DNA from: Avena insularis
Taxonomy: Eukaryota; Streptophyta; Magnoliopsida; Poales; Poaceae
Length of the DNA: 64,000 nucleotides
Assembly (NCBI GenBank): GCA_023614405.1
Contig: CM042687.1
Span: 236,866,292-236,930,291 of the forward strand
Direction: 5' to 3'
Shown piece by piece: positions 11,915 to 25,400 of the stretch; position 1 is the stretch's first letter, and each line of letters starts with the position of its first letter. A program made the position numbers and the translations under genes. Under the pieces are notes generated by a model. That model was not told the DNA's origin and ran no database searches. It worked only from the letters and a program-made list of their open reading frames with translations.

Positions 11915-13069
11915 TCAATAGGTGTGTTTTGGAGGGCATTGGAGTATTGGCTATATTATGAAGAATTGAGGGATCTTCATCAATTATTATTGTCAAGCCA
12001 AGCCATTTGGATTATCTTTATTATATTATATATCCAATATTCCTCCTTGCGGTAACATATGCTAAACTCTTTACATTGAAACTTACTCGCCCCCTTATGC
12101 ATGCGTTGGTTTTGTATCTTCCATGCTTTTGTACATGTTGTGCTATCCAGTTAATTATCTTGAGGTATCAAGCATATTTGTGTATGATTAGGTGGCACAC
12201 CATGTATGTGTGTTTCTTATGTTTGAGCCTTGCTTGGTTATATTTGGTATCTTATTTGGCTCTTGTGAGAAATTAATGGATTATCCCATTTTGGGGGAGT
12301 GTTATGCTTGGGCATTCCACAATCCTAAAATTGTGTGTACATGAGGAATACCACCTAGTATTTATATTGGATTATTGTCTAGTCTCTATGTGGTATAATT
12401 CTTATGAAAAATTTGAGTTTTATAATGTCCATTAATTATCTCTATTTGTATTATTTTGCCTCGCATTGGTTTTATGGTAGTATCACATTATGGGGGATTC
12501 ATATGCTTAGTGCATATTACAATCCTAGAAAATGTGAATATTCGAGGTTGTGTCACTTAGAATTGATATTGATAATTATCTAGCTCCTATGTGACACATG
12601 TGCTCATACAAGTTCCAATTTGCTTAGTTGCCTTTATTGCTCATATTTTGGATCTTGTATATGAGAGTGGTTCTTGGTATGTGTTTCCTCATATTTAGAT
12701 ATCTATATCCTCATGGAAACCATTTTCTTCAAGTTACTCTAATCACTATGATTGTGTGACTATTGGAAGCTACCAAGAATCTTGTTCGAAGTATCATGCT
12801 TAATTCTTATATTTTTTCATATGCTTATTGTTGTGACTATGATCTTGGATATCCATGCAAGCTACCTTGGGAAAATTATTCCCAATATTTCTTGTCCTTG
12901 GACAATGAGTACCCAATTTATGGTAGAATTTATTGATCATATTCACTTTGCTCTTTTGTTGCTTTCAATTGGTTTGCCGGATCTTGTGATTTCTTACATC
13001 ATTTGTTGATTCTTCTTTTATTTTATTTATTTTGGCAATCTTTGGGTCCTTGATATAGTTTTACTTCCT
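11915..13069 (+). other. Non-coding interior of copia copy A
   Basis: Homologous to 29705-33064 of copy B. It carries one large deletion at 12950 (equivalent to B 30739-32956, 2218 bp) with TTTG at both breakpoints. No pol domain is present in any frame. It ends where the Tekay-like element inserted; the equivalent point in copy B is about 33077. Confidence 0.8.
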
Positions 13070-16000
13070 TGTCACATCCCAAATTTTAGATCTGGTTCTG
13101 CATATCACTCATGTCATTCTGCATTCATGAATCTTTTGTCAAATTCAAAACCCTGCATTCAAACCCTAGACGAAGTGACTCAAGTGTTCCTACAAAGAGG
13201 AATAGTTGGACCCTTGAAGTCACTAGTTTGAAATAGACATTTTGTTGCTAAAAATGATACTATGATGATCCTTGGTATTTTAGAAAAAATTGAAAACAAA
13301 AATCAATTCATTTGGACTAGCTAATAAAAAGTTATAAAAGAAATAAGAAAAAGCAAATAGAATAAAAGAGAAGAACAAAAAAAAACTAACCTAACCCCCG
13401 ACTGAGCCACCCCGGCCTAGCCCACCAGCCACCTTGGCTAACCGCTGTCAAGATTCTCCTCACAAGAACAGTGGCCGCCAGCTGTCGCCCATCGCGACCG
13501 GCCGCAGCCCGCCTCCTCCGCAGCTGGCCGACGCCTGGCCCACCCGGTCGTCTCCCTCCTTGAGCTGGAGACCGGCACGAGCGCGGAACCGCCCGGAAGA
13601 ATCTCCGATTCCGCCCCGAACGGTTCTCCCCCCACGTCCGATTCCTCCCCCTCTACTTAAACCTCGACTCGCCCTGTTTTTCCCCTCTCCCAAACCCTAG
13701 CTCCACGCCGCAAGGCTGCGGGAATTCGTCGTCAAAGTTCCGCATTGCCGAGCCAAGGCCGCCTGACGAGGCATGCCCGACCCCTATCTCCCTCTGGTAC
13801 TCGCCCCTTGCTTCAGAGGACCTCCCTGGCCCCCTTTCTCTTGCTGCAGACGGCCCTAGGCGCCGCCCGCTCCCGCCGGAGCCCCGACGGCATCACCGCC
13901 TCCAGCAGCCCCCTACCCGCGGCTCCTGGGAACCTCCGGTGCCGGGAACCCTGCCACCGACCTCGCCCAGACGCGCCGCACCTCGTACGCTGCCTCCCCT
14001 CGCCGGAGCCACGCCGGAACCGCTTCAGATCGCCGCTGGCCACTTGCCGGCCACGTCATCGCCGCCGTCGGGCTCGCCACGGACGAGGTGAGCCGTCCGA
14101 TCTGTTTTTAACGCGCCAGATGAGAAGGCCGGCCGAACCGGTACCAGCCAGTACCAGTGCGCCACGTGGCAGCCGCGTGGATCCCGTGTGGACGCCATGT
14201 CGCAGCCGCATCAGCGCTGACTAGCCCAGTCGCGTTGACTGCGCAGTAAAAATTTTAAATGAATTTGGAAATTGCAGAAAATAGCTGAATCCTGTAAAAT
14301 TTGTAGAAAATAATCTACTGGGCCAAAAATTGCAAATAAAATATGTGTAGATTCAGTAAGTCGTGTAGAATCTTGCTGTACCATTGTTTCACACTTTTGC
14401 AGCAATATTTTGTCCAGATTAATTAAATGATTTAATGGCCTTTTCGGAGTAATTAATTCGTAGAAAAAGATCTGTAACTCCAAAAATTGCATATAATATG
14501 TACCTGGATTCAGTAGAACAAGAGGAATCTCAAAGTGAATTAAAAGGATAGGCTTACAGTAAAAACTTTTGCAGAAACTATATAATGGCTTTCTGCATTA
14601 TTTTAATTACCCCAGGGAGTTATATAATACCTGTTTGAGAAATTTCAATTGGTAGTGTTCCTAATTAGCAATGCCTACACAGTAGAATTTTCCCAAGATT
14701 TTATAAACAGTATGTTAACAGTAGTGATTTATTTGGGTTCTAGCTCTAGTTTTGAGCATTATAAATTGCATAATAGTTTTCCTTGCGCTAAAATTATTTT
14801 TCCATGCATGCATTCGGTAAATTTACTGAATAAGATTATGTGGTGCTGCTGTAGCATCAATCCTCTTGTCATGCATGCATCTTGCATCAACTTTGCTTGC
14901 ATATGCTTGTGGATGGTTTGTTTATGATTGCAATTGTATCGTGTAGATTGTGGCGAGTGCAACGCTTGCTCGTGTGTGGATTGTTCTTCCGACCGCTACA
15001 ACCAAGGCAAGTAGATGCTACCTTGTTCATGATATTGTCCTACTATTTTCAATGCATTGTCGTGTATTTTGTAGATGCATGTGTAGGATGATACTATCGC
15101 TATGCTATGTCCTATTATGTGGTAGGGCTTTCCTTGTAGATGAACCACCGTTAGTAGATGTGCTTATCCATACTATGATGAACGAGGGCTGGGTTACATC
15201 ACTAAAAGTTGTTTCTAAATGTGTTGGTTTGCAAAAACTAAAACAACTTAATCAATGGACCTCCTGGGTGTGATGGGATTGATAATTTTTGGTGGTATCA
15301 TTGCGGAAAGGCACCCAGGTATCAAGAAAAAATGATTGGCTTCTTTATTCTGTAGCTTACGTGTACAACCATGTGCCAATAATGGAATGGGCGGTTGGTT
15401 GGACTTAGTAGGTTGTGGTAACTCGAACCCGCGTATCCAGAGATGTAGAATTTTGGTAGGTTGGACCGGTGCGCGTCGGGATTGGGGAGCTACTTCCCGA
15501 ACAGTCTCTTCTTGGACTTCTCCCTATCATCACCCAAAATGAGAGTGATGGTACGAGCTGGGCTGGCCAAGTCACATGGATAAAGTGTACTAACCCCTGC
15601 AGGGTGTATAATCTAATCGATTAGCCGTGTCCCCGGTTATGGACGTCTAAGTTGCTTGATATTGATTCCATGACATGTTTCTCGCTCATTCTAATTTCAT
15701 AATTGCTTTAATGTTGTTGGGTTAACTTAATTGGTATCTTTTTAAAGTAAATCAAAAACTGTTTATGAAAGTAGGACAAAGGTATTTGCAAATGCAAGCT
15801 AGCCACAGCTCCACTTGCCATATATGCATGTAGATGTTAGCATTATTGTCTCCTTTAATAGCTCTACTTGCCATACATTCCATGTATTGACCCTTCGGGG
15901 CTGCTACGTTTCATGTTGCAGGATATTCCGATTCCGAGTAATTGATATAGGCCACGGTACTCCACTCGGCACTTGTTCACTTGTGGGCAATTTGAAGAAT

Positions 16001-16214
16001 GGAGGATTTGCTTTATTTATGTTGCTACCTGAATAATTTGAGCTAGCCTTGAGCTAAGCTTTTATTGTAATAATGGTACTCTGGATCTTCGTTATTTATG
16101 ATACACGGATATTTTGCTATGTTATTCATCTTATTCTATTGTGGGCCAATGAACCGATCCAGGGATTGGCATGTCACATAGAAGCCACGGTCTTTTCAGA
16201 ACCGTGGTGTTACA
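13070..16214 (+). repeat. 5' LTR of Tekay-like element
   Basis: It starts TGTCACATCCC and ends GGTGTTACA, 3145 bp. It is highly similar to 22423-25513 except in blocks at about 13405-13550, 13730-13770 and 14010-14065. In those blocks the two LTRs differ by replacement of whole segments rather than scattered changes. Confidence 0.93.
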
Positions 16215-16217
16215 GGA

Positions 16218-16230
16218 TGGTATCAGAGCC
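16218..16230 (+). other. Primer-binding site of Tekay-like element
   Basis: TGGTATCAGAGCC lies three bases after the 5' LTR and is complementary to initiator tRNA-Met. Confidence 0.92.
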
Positions 16231-16410
16231 CGTGTGTCGACTGTAGGATCGTGACCTAGGTTTGGATTAGGAATCCATAGAATTATTAAAGCTTATATTA
16301 ACTCGGTCTTTCATCTTATGCCTTTCACTCTCGTAAAATTCTTACCATATGCTATTCTCACACTTTCCTTTTTAATTGATAGATGGGAGCAACAGATCGA
16401 GTATGCAACC

Positions 16411-17367
16411 ATGGAGTCACCAAGGCCCTTTGCAAGACAGTTAGCACAGCTCGCAGCCATTGGGATTGCACGCCCATGTTCAAGGGAAGAAGGTGTACAC
16501 CTATGGATATGGCGAGGATGCATGGAGATCACCACCTTCATATTCAGGGATGCCGCTTGCCAAACCCTGCATCTGATCTACACCAAGACATACCAATCGG
16601 GACTTGGAATAAACTTGGCCATGCATGAAGCCCTGTCTCGCCAGTGCCATCATGTCCGACACCTACTGCCAGCAGACTCACCCTACCGTGACTATGGGAG
16701 GCGCGATGAAGATGGGAACATTGTGGTTACCCCGGGCGACAGGAACAACATGCCGCCCCGTCGGAGGCACATAGAGGACATGGAAAGGGAGAATGGAGCT
16801 CTAGCTGAGAAAGTGATGATGGTAAAGGAGATTGCAGATTTTGCCAGCAATGGTATGGTGGTCCAAGGACAGGAGATAGACACCTTGCATGAAGCTGTGG
16901 GAGTTCTAGAAAATGCCCTGATAGGCAGGGATGCAACCATAGCTCATCTTAATGGGACTGTGTAGGATAACACCCAGACCATACAACAGTTGCAAGGGAC
17001 CGTCCAGGAAAGGGATCAAACTATTGAAGTTATGGCAGCCCAGATTGCCGCACTCCAAGCACAGCTGAATCCACCCTCTGATGATGACAATGGAGATGGT
17101 GGCAACAATGATGATGATGATGACAGTGGGAATGATGATGATGAGGAGGATGAGGATGATGATGATGGAGACGATGATGGTGGAGGAGATGAAGCTGTTG
17201 CAGTTGCAGCAGAGAGTGAAGAAGAAGAGGAGGATCCAGAAGAGGTGGAGTTTGAGATTTCAAGTGATGACTCAGGAGAGGTGTACACTCCGCCGCCATG
17301 GTTGAACCGTGGACAGAAGCGCCAACGCATGAGTGCAAGGACCTACCGCAACCTCTTCAACAAGTAG
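16411..17367 (+). pseudogene. Extra ORF upstream of gag with acidic tail
   Basis: A 318-codon frame with one in-frame TAG (16963-16965) runs in the same direction as gag. The chosen ATG (16411) gives MESPRPFARQLAQLAAIGIA; an earlier in-frame ATG is at 16318. The N-terminal half has a 'GVHLWIWRGCMEITTFIF' block. The middle (about residues 115-220) looks like a coiled coil rich in E, Q and I/V heptads. Residues of about 224-300 are a very acidic D/E run partly encoded by a GAT repeat, and the end is basic (NRGQKRQRMSARTYRNLFNK). I recognise no catalytic domain. Such an ORF0 is not part of the standard chromovirus plan; its role is unknown. Confidence 0.65.
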
Positions 17368-17986
17368 ATAGAAGTCCACCAAATAGTCCTCGTTAGGAAA
17401 AATCGTTAGGATTAGTCTCGATCGATGTAAAACTTAGTTACTGTTAGTTTAAGAGTGTTAGTTGCTTATTTGTGTACTTCAATATCCCAGGAATTATTTG
17501 TGCGAATTTTATGAAAGAGTTAAGGCAAGTTTGGTTAATATCTGTGTTATTCCTGCTGCAGTTTTCTGCTGATACAGCAGTACTGCACGATTTTTCATAT
17601 TTTACTGGTATCTGGGAAAAATCTGAAAACAATATGGCTGGTTCGAAACTCTCTGTACTGTATGCACAAAAATCAGCAAAAATTCCTGACGAGTTTAAGT
17701 CAGGTAGAAAAATTTGTGAACACTGCTGGACTGTTCTGGCAGATTGTTGTTTTTAATGCTTTGTTGATCAACTGTTTAGATAACCATTGCCAACTCTTCT
17801 AAAAACTATTTCAGTAGGTATGTACTGCTAGGATAACCCCTGGGATGTTGCTGGATCACTTGTTTGTTGATGTGTTGCTTGCTTGAGATTGTCTGCTATT
17901 GTTTTGTTATTGTTTGATCATAATGCATGGGTAGAATCCTGCTTTCGTAGTTGATTCTTTATAAGCTTACCTGTGCTGAACCGCAG
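17368..17986 (+). other. Spacer between ORF0 and gag
   Basis: No coding domain is seen. The gag ATG is directly preceded by CCGCAG, which could be a splice acceptor. A spliced leader or an ORF0-gag splicing arrangement is therefore possible but unproven. Confidence 0.4.
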
Positions 17987-20900
17987 ATGCCTCCCCGCTG
18001 TCAACCCACTGAGTTGGAGCAGCTCATGGCAGCTCAGGCACAGCTGACCCAAGTTATGACCCAGTTCATGGAAGCTCAGAACAACAACAACAACAACAAC
18101 AACAATGGGAACAACCAGCCTCAGGGGGATGCTCTCACCAGGTTTCTGAGGCTAAGGCCAGCTAAGTTCTCTACTGCAGCGGAACCAATGGTTGCTCTTG
18201 ATTGGTTGCATTCAGTCAACAAGGATCTGGTAAATGTTGGGTGCACAGATGCTGAGAAGGTGAGGTTTGCCGCTCACCTACTGGAGGGACTAGCCGCTTC
18301 TTGGTGGGACACTTTTCAGATCACCCACCCGCTGGATACTGTGACTTGGGCAATGTTTGAGGAAGGTTTCAGGACCAACCACGTGTCTTCAGGAGTTCTG
18401 AGCCTGAAGAGGAAGGAGTTTTGCAAATTGCGCCAAACCAACCGCACTGCAGCTGAGTACATTGAGGAGTTCAACAACCTGTCCCGTTATGCACCTGAGG
18501 ATGTTGACACTGATGCAAAAAGGAGGGAGAGATTCCTGGATGGCCTTAGTGATGAGCTTTCAGTGCAGCTACTGGTGGTTTATTGCCCCACTTTCTAGGA
18601 GCTTATGGACAAGGCCAGGATCTTGGAAGGGAAGCATAAGCAGGTGGAAAACCGCAAGAGAAAGAGCAGCAATCACCACTCTGGTTCTCACCACAAGTCT
18701 CGCACTTCTTATGATGGATACTCCAAGCATGGAGGGAGTGACCATGGGCACCATGGGAGCCATGACCGCCACCACCATGGAGGCGATGGACATCGCCATG
18801 ATAACCACAAGAGCAACCACCACAGCCACAAGGGAGGACACTCTCACCATTCTGGAGGACACAGTGGACATGACCGCAACCGTGATCGCAACTTTGTGAG
18901 GAAGGATCTGAGTGAGGTGACATGTTTCAAGTGTGGTCAGAAGGGGCATTATATAGACAACTGTCCGGAGAAGAAGGTGCTGAAGCCAACCAACAACCAG
19001 AAGGCCACAGTGAACCACATGAATGTGGAGGAGATCCCAGATGAGCCTGACCTTGTGATTGGTAAGTTTCCAATCAACACTCACCCTGCACTTATACTTT
19101 TCGATACTGGTGCATCACATTCATTCATATCAAGGGAATTTGTGGTTAAGTATAAGTTACCTACTGAGTCTATGAAAGAGTCTATTAGAGTAAGCTCACC
19201 TGGAGGAGATATGATAGCTAGTGCGGGATGCCGCGACTTAACTGTGAGGATTGGAGCACACAATTTCATTGCACACCTGGTAGTGTTGGAATCACAAGGG
19301 TTAGATGTTATTCTGGGTATGGATTGGATGTCTATGTATGGGGGACACATAGATTGTGCACAGCGAGCTGTTTCACTAAAAAACCCGGATGGTAAGAGAA
19401 TTAGGTTCAAGTCGGTTGTGCGACCGGGAAGATGTAAGCTGAATTCTCTTAAGGGGGTTAGCAGTGATACTGTGCCTGTGATTAAGGATTACCCCGACGT
19501 GTTTCCGGAAGAGCTATCGGGGATGCCACCTGACAGGGAAGTGGAGTTTCTCATCGATCTGATGCCGGGAACAGGACCTATAGCAAAGAGACCATATAAG
19601 ATGGATGTGGATGAGCTGAAGGAATTGAAGAAACAGCTGAAAGAGCAGTTGGACAAGGGATTCATTCAGCCTAGTTCGTCGTCATGGGGTGCACCTGTTC
19701 TGTTTGTGGAGAAGAAAGACAGCAGCAAGAGATTAGTGGTGGACTATCGCTCGCTGAATGAGGTGACCATCAAGAACAAATACCCCCTGCCAAACATAAA
19801 TGATTTGTTTGATCAACTGGAAGGAGCAAAGGTGTTTAGCAAGATTGATCTACGATCGGGCTACTTCCAATTGAAGATCCGGGAGGAGGACATACCAAAA
19901 ACCGCTTTCACTACTAGGTATGGTTTATATGAGTATACAGTTATGTCTTTTGGACTAACGAATGCCCCGGCATATTTCATGACCATGATGAACAAGGTAT
20001 TCATGGAGTACTTGGACAAGTTCGTGGTGGTGGTGTTTATTGATGACATACTGATATATTCCAAGGATGATGCTGAGCATGAGAAACATCTGCGACTGAT
20101 TATGGAGAAGCTCACGGAACACAAGCTGTATGCCAAATTCAGCAAGGGTGAATTCTGGCTTAACACTGTTGGATTTCTTGGACACGTGGTGTCAGGAGAA
20201 GGAGTCGCTGTTGATCCAAGCAAAGTGACTGCAGTAACTGAGTGGGAAGCACCCAAGAATGTGGGTGATATTCGTAGCTTTTTGGGACTTGCTGGATATT
20301 ACAGGAGATTCATTGAAAACTTCTCCAAGATTGCTAAGCCGATGACAGAACTTCTGAAGAAGGAGAGGAAGTTTGAATGGACGGATGTGTGTGAAGCCAG
20401 CTTTCAGGAACTGAAGCGTCGACTAGTGACCGCACCTGTTCTGTGTTTACCAGATCTTCAGAAGGATTTCCAAGTGTACTGTGATGCTTCTCGACAGGGA
20501 CTTGGGAGTGTGCTGATGCAAGATGGGAGAGTGGTGTCATATGCCTCGCGGCAACTTAAACACCATGAGAGGAATTATCCCACACACGACTTGGAACTAG
20601 CATCAGTTGTTCATGCGCTCAAAGTATGGAGGCACTACTTAATGGGAAAACAATGCGATGTGTACACCGACCACAAGAGCCTGAAGTACATATTTATACA
20701 AAAGGAACTGAATATGAGGCAAAGGAGATGGTTGGAACTTATCAAGGACTATGATATGAATCTGCAATACCACCCAGGAAAGGCCAATGTAGTAGCAGAT
20801 GCTCTGAGCCGGAAGGTTTATGCCAATGGATTGACAATTGGGGAATTGCCTGAGGATTTGTGCAAGCAATTCAAGGACCTTAGACTTGAGGTAGTGTCTG

Positions 20901-22410
20901 AAGGATACTTGGCAGCAATGGAAGTCCAACCGACGCTACAGGACAGGATCAGGAAGGCTCAGGTAGGAGACAAGGAAATAGAAGAGATAAAGGAAAAGAT
21001 GAAGGAAATCGAGAAAAGGATATTCGCGAGGATGAACATGGTACCTTGTGGTATGGAGATCGTTTGTGTGTGCCCAGCGACCCGGAGATAAGTAAGTTGA
21101 TTCTACAGGAATCTCATAACTAGCCATACTCCATACATTCGGGCAATACAAAGATGTATATGGATTTGAAGAGCAGATTTTGGTGGAATAACATGAAGGG
21201 AGACATCGCCAAGCATATTGCCCTATGTGATGTGTGTAGCCGAGTGAAGGCGGAGCACCAGAAGCCAGCAGGACTACTGCAGCCATTGCCTGTGCCGGAT
21301 TGGAAGTGGGGTAGAGTGGGAATGGATTTTATCACAGGATTGCCCAGGACCAGGTCAGGATATGACTCCATTTGGGTAGTGGTCGACCATTTGACCAAGG
21401 TAGCCCACTTTATACCGGTGAAGACGACCTATACGAGTGCCTAGTTGGCCAAGATCTACATGGACAAAATTGTGTGCCTACATGGAGTTCCCAAGATAAT
21501 TGTATCAGATAGGGGCACCCAATTTACCTCACACTTCTGGCGCCAGCTGCACGAGTCACTTGGGACTAGATTGGAGTTTAGCACAGCGTTTCACCCCCAG
21601 ACTGATGGACAGACTAAGAGGGTGAATCAGATTTTGGAAGACATGCTGAGAGCTTGCGCTTTGGCTCATGGTTCTAGCTGGGATGAGAATTTGCCGTATG
21701 CGTAGTTTTCCTACAACAACAGCTATCAAACCAGCATCAAGACGTCACCGTTCGATGTACTGTATGGGAAACGACGCCGGACACCACTGCTATGGGATGG
21801 AGTAGGAGAACGACAGTTGTTCGGACCTGATTTGATCAAGGATGCTGAGGAGAAGGTCGCCTTGATTAGGGACATGCTGAAGGTAGCACAATCAAGGCAG
21901 AAGAGCTACGCTGACGCCAAATGCAAGGAAGTGGTGTATGAGATAGGTGATAGAGCATACCTCAGAGTGTCGCCACTTCGTGGAATTAAGAGATTTGGAA
22001 TTAAGGGTAAGCTGGCACCTCGGTTTATTGGACCATATCGGGTCTTAGCACGCAAAGGAGAAGTTGCTTATCAGTTGGAGTTGCCAGAGGCTCTGTCCAC
22101 TGTTCATAGCGTGTTCCACGTGTCCCAGCTGAAGAAGTGTCATCCGGAGATGGTAGATACACCGTTGAGAGACACTGTGCCACTAGAGGAGGTTCAGCTT
22201 GAGAATGACTTGACCTATGAGGAGAAGCCGGTCAAGATTCTGGAGACAGCGGAAAGGATTACCCGTACCAAGACGATCAGGTTTTGCAAGGTGCAATGGA
22301 GCCACCACACCGAAGAGGAAGCCACTTGGGAGCGTGAGGATGACATCCGAGAGGACTACCAACACCTATTTGCTAGCCGCGCCGAATCTCGGGGACGAGA
22401 TTCATCTTAA
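17987..22410 (+). pseudogene. Tekay-like gag-pol polyprotein (broken)
   Basis: In order: gag (MPPRCQPTELEQL.., with a poly-Asn run and 'EGLAASWWDTFQ'); a His-rich linker; zinc knuckle [14 protein letters not shown] (about 18923-18964); protease DTGASHSFI (19103); reverse transcriptase with FIDDILIYS (about 20034-20060); RNase [12 protein letters not shown] (20476); integrase with CDVCSRVKAEH (about 21229), GMDFITGLP and VSDRGTQFTSHFW. A chromodomain-like end lies at about 22236-22370 (CKVQWSHHTEEEATWERE). Breaks are TAG at 18596, 21121, 21442 and 21703, and a one-base insertion near 21020-21024 between RNase H and integrase. Gag and RT share one frame and integrase lies in the next. All domains are otherwise full length, so this is a recently killed copy. 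Confidence 0.93.
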
Positions 22411-22419
22411 GGGGGTTAG
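22407..22419 (+). other. Polypurine tract of Tekay-like element
   Basis: TTAAGGGGGTTAG just before the 3' LTR is the expected plus-strand primer site. Confidence 0.75.
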
Positions 22420-22422
22420 TCT

Positions 22423-25400
22423 TGTCACATCCCAAATTTTAGATCTGGTTCTGCATATCACTCATGTCATTCTGCATTCATGAATCTTTTGTCAAATTCA
22501 AAACCCTGCATTCAAACCCTAGACGAAGTGACTCAAGTGTTCCTACAAAGAGGAATAGTTGGACCCTTGAAGTCACTAGTTTGAAATAGACATTTTGTTG
22601 CTAAAAATGATCCTATGATGATCCTTGGTATTTTAGAAAAATTTGAAAACAAAAATCAATTCATTTGGACTAGCTAATAAAAAGTTATAAAAGAAATAAG
22701 AAAAAGCAAATAGAATAAAAGAGAAGAACAAAAAAAACTAACCTAACCCCTGGCTGAGCCACCCTGCCCAGCCACTGTGGGCCACTGGCCACGGCAGCCT
22801 CCGCTCCTCCTCAGCCGACGCCTGCCCACCTGCGTCTCCTCCTTGAGCTGGAGACCGGCACGAGCGCGGAACCGCCTGGGAGAATCTCCGATTCCGCCCC
22901 GAACGGTTCTCCCCCCGCGTCCGATTCCTCCCCCTCTACTTAAACCTCGACTCGCCCCATTTTTCCCCTCTCCCAAACCCTAGCTCCACGCCGCCAGGCT
23001 GCGGGAATTCGTCGTCGAAGTTCCGCCGCCGTCGAGCTTCGAAGCAGTCGCCCCCGACGAGGCAGTCGCCCCGACCCCCTATCTCCCTCTGGTACTCGCC
23101 CCTTGCTTCAGAGGACCTCCCTCAGCCCCTTTCTCTTGCTGCAGATGGCCCCAGGCGCCGCCCGCTCCCGCCGGAGCCCCGACGGCATCACCGCCTCCAG
23201 CAGCCCCTACCCGCGGCTCTAGGGAACCTCCGGTGCCGGGAACACCGCCACCGACCTCGCCCAGACGTGCCACACCTCGTACGCTGCCTCCCCTCGCCGG
23301 AGCCACGCCGGAACCGCCGTCTGCATCGCCGCCCGTGCAGCCGAAGCTCCGCCGCCGCTGCCACGTCATCATCGCCGTCGGGTTCGCCACGGACGAGGTG
23401 AGCCGTCCGATCTGTTTTTAACGCGCCAGACTAGAAGGCCGGCCGAACCGGTACCGGCCAGTACCAGTGCGCCACGTGGCAGCCGCGTGGATCCCGCGTG
23501 GACGCCACGTCGCAGCCGCGTCAACGCTGACTAGCCCAGTCGCGTTGACTGCGCAGTAAAATTTTTAAATGAATTTGGAAATTGCAGAAAATAGCTGAAT
23601 CCTGTAAAATTCGTAGAAAATAATCTACTAGGCCAAAAATTGCAAATAAAATATGTGTAGATTCAGTAAGTCGTGTAGAATCTTGCTGTACCATTGTTTC
23701 ACACTTTTGCAGCAAGATTTTGTCCAGATTAATTAAATGAGTTAATGGCCTTTTCAGAGTAATTAATTCATAGAAAAAGATCTATAACTCCAAAAATTGC
23801 ATATAATATGTCCCTGGATTCAGTAGAACAAGAGGAATCTCAAAGTGAATTAAAAGGATAGTCTTACAGTAAAAACTTTTGCAGAAACTATATAATGGCT
23901 TTCTGAAGTATTTTAATTACCCAGGGAGTTATATAATTCCTTTTTGAGAAATTCCAATTGGTACTGTTCCTAATTATCAATGCCTACACAGTAGAATTTT
24001 CCCAAGATTTTACAAACAGTATGTTAATAGTAGTGATTTATTTGGGTTCTAGCTCTAGTTTTGAGCATTATAAATTGCATAATAGTTTTCCTTGCGCTAA
24101 AATTATTTTTCCATGCATGCATTCAGTAACTTTACTGAATAAGATTATGTGGTTCTGATGTAGCATCAATCCACTTGTCATGCATGCATCTTGCATCATC
24201 TTTGCTTGCATATGCTTGTGGATGGTTTTTTTTATGATTGCAATTGTATCGTGTAGATTGTGACGAGTGCAACGCTTGCTCGTGTGTGGATTGTTCTTCC
24301 GACCGCTACAACCAAGGCAAGTAGATGCTACCTTGTTCATGATATTGTCCTACTATTTTTAATGCATTGTCGTGTATTTTGTAGATGCATGTGTAGGATG
24401 ATACTATCGCTATGCTATGTCCTATTATGTGGTAGGGCTTTCCTTGTAGATAAACCACCGTTAGTAGATGTGCTTAGCCATACTATGATGAACGAGGGCT
24501 GGGTTACATCACTGAAAGTTGTTTCTAAATGTGTTGGTTTGTGAAAACTAAAACAACTTAATCAATGAACCTCCTGTGTGTGATGGGATTGATAATTTTT
24601 GGTGGTATCATTGCGGAAAGGCACCCAGGTATCAAGATAAAATGATTGGCTTCTTTATTCTGTAGCTTACGTGTACAACCATGTGCCAATAATGGAATGG
24701 GCAGTTGGTTGGACTTAGTAGGTTGTGGTAACTCGAACCCGCGTATCCAGAGATGTAGAATTTTGGTAGGTTGGACCGGTGCGCGTCGGGATTGGGGAGC
24801 TACTTCCCGAACAGTCTCTTCTTGGACTTCTCCCTATCATCACTCAAAATGAGAGTGATGGTACGAGCTGGGCTGGCCAAGTCACATGGGTAAAGTTTAC
24901 TAACCCCTGCAGGGTGTATAATCTAATCGATTAGCCGTGTCCCCGGTTATGGACATCTGAGTTGCTTGATATTGATTCCATGACATGTTTCTCGCTCATT
25001 CTAATTTCATAATTGCTTTAATGTTGTTGGGTTAACTTAATTGGGATCTTTTCAAAGAAAATCAAAAACTGTTTATGAAAGTAGGACAAAGGTATTTGCA
25101 AATGCAAGCTAGCCACAGCTCCACTTGCCATATATGCATGTAGATGTTAGCATTATTGTCTCCTTTACTAGCTCTACTTGCCATACATTCCATGTATTGA
25201 CCCTTCGGGGCTGCTACGTTTCATGTTGCAGGATATTCCGATTCTGAGTAATCGATATAGGTCACGGTACTCCACTCGGCACTTGTTCACTTGTGGGCAA
25301 TTTGAAGAATGGAGGATTTGCTTTATTTATGTTGCTACCTGAATAATTTGAGCTAGCCTTGAGCTAAGCTTTTATTGTAATAATGGTACTCTGGATCTTC

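Noticed and set aside
13434..14224. GC-rich ORFs rich in Pro/Arg/Ser inside the Tekay LTRs
   Set aside because: They lie in the LTR and are not conserved between the two LTRs. Composition explains the open frames.
17016..17338. Long minus-strand Ser/His-rich ORFs opposite the acidic ORF0
   Set aside because: They are the reverse reading of the GAT/GAG repeat that encodes the acidic tail and have no domain.
18569..18923. Minus-strand ORFs in the His-rich gag linker
   Set aside because: Shadows of the CAC/CAT-rich linker of the Tekay-like gag.
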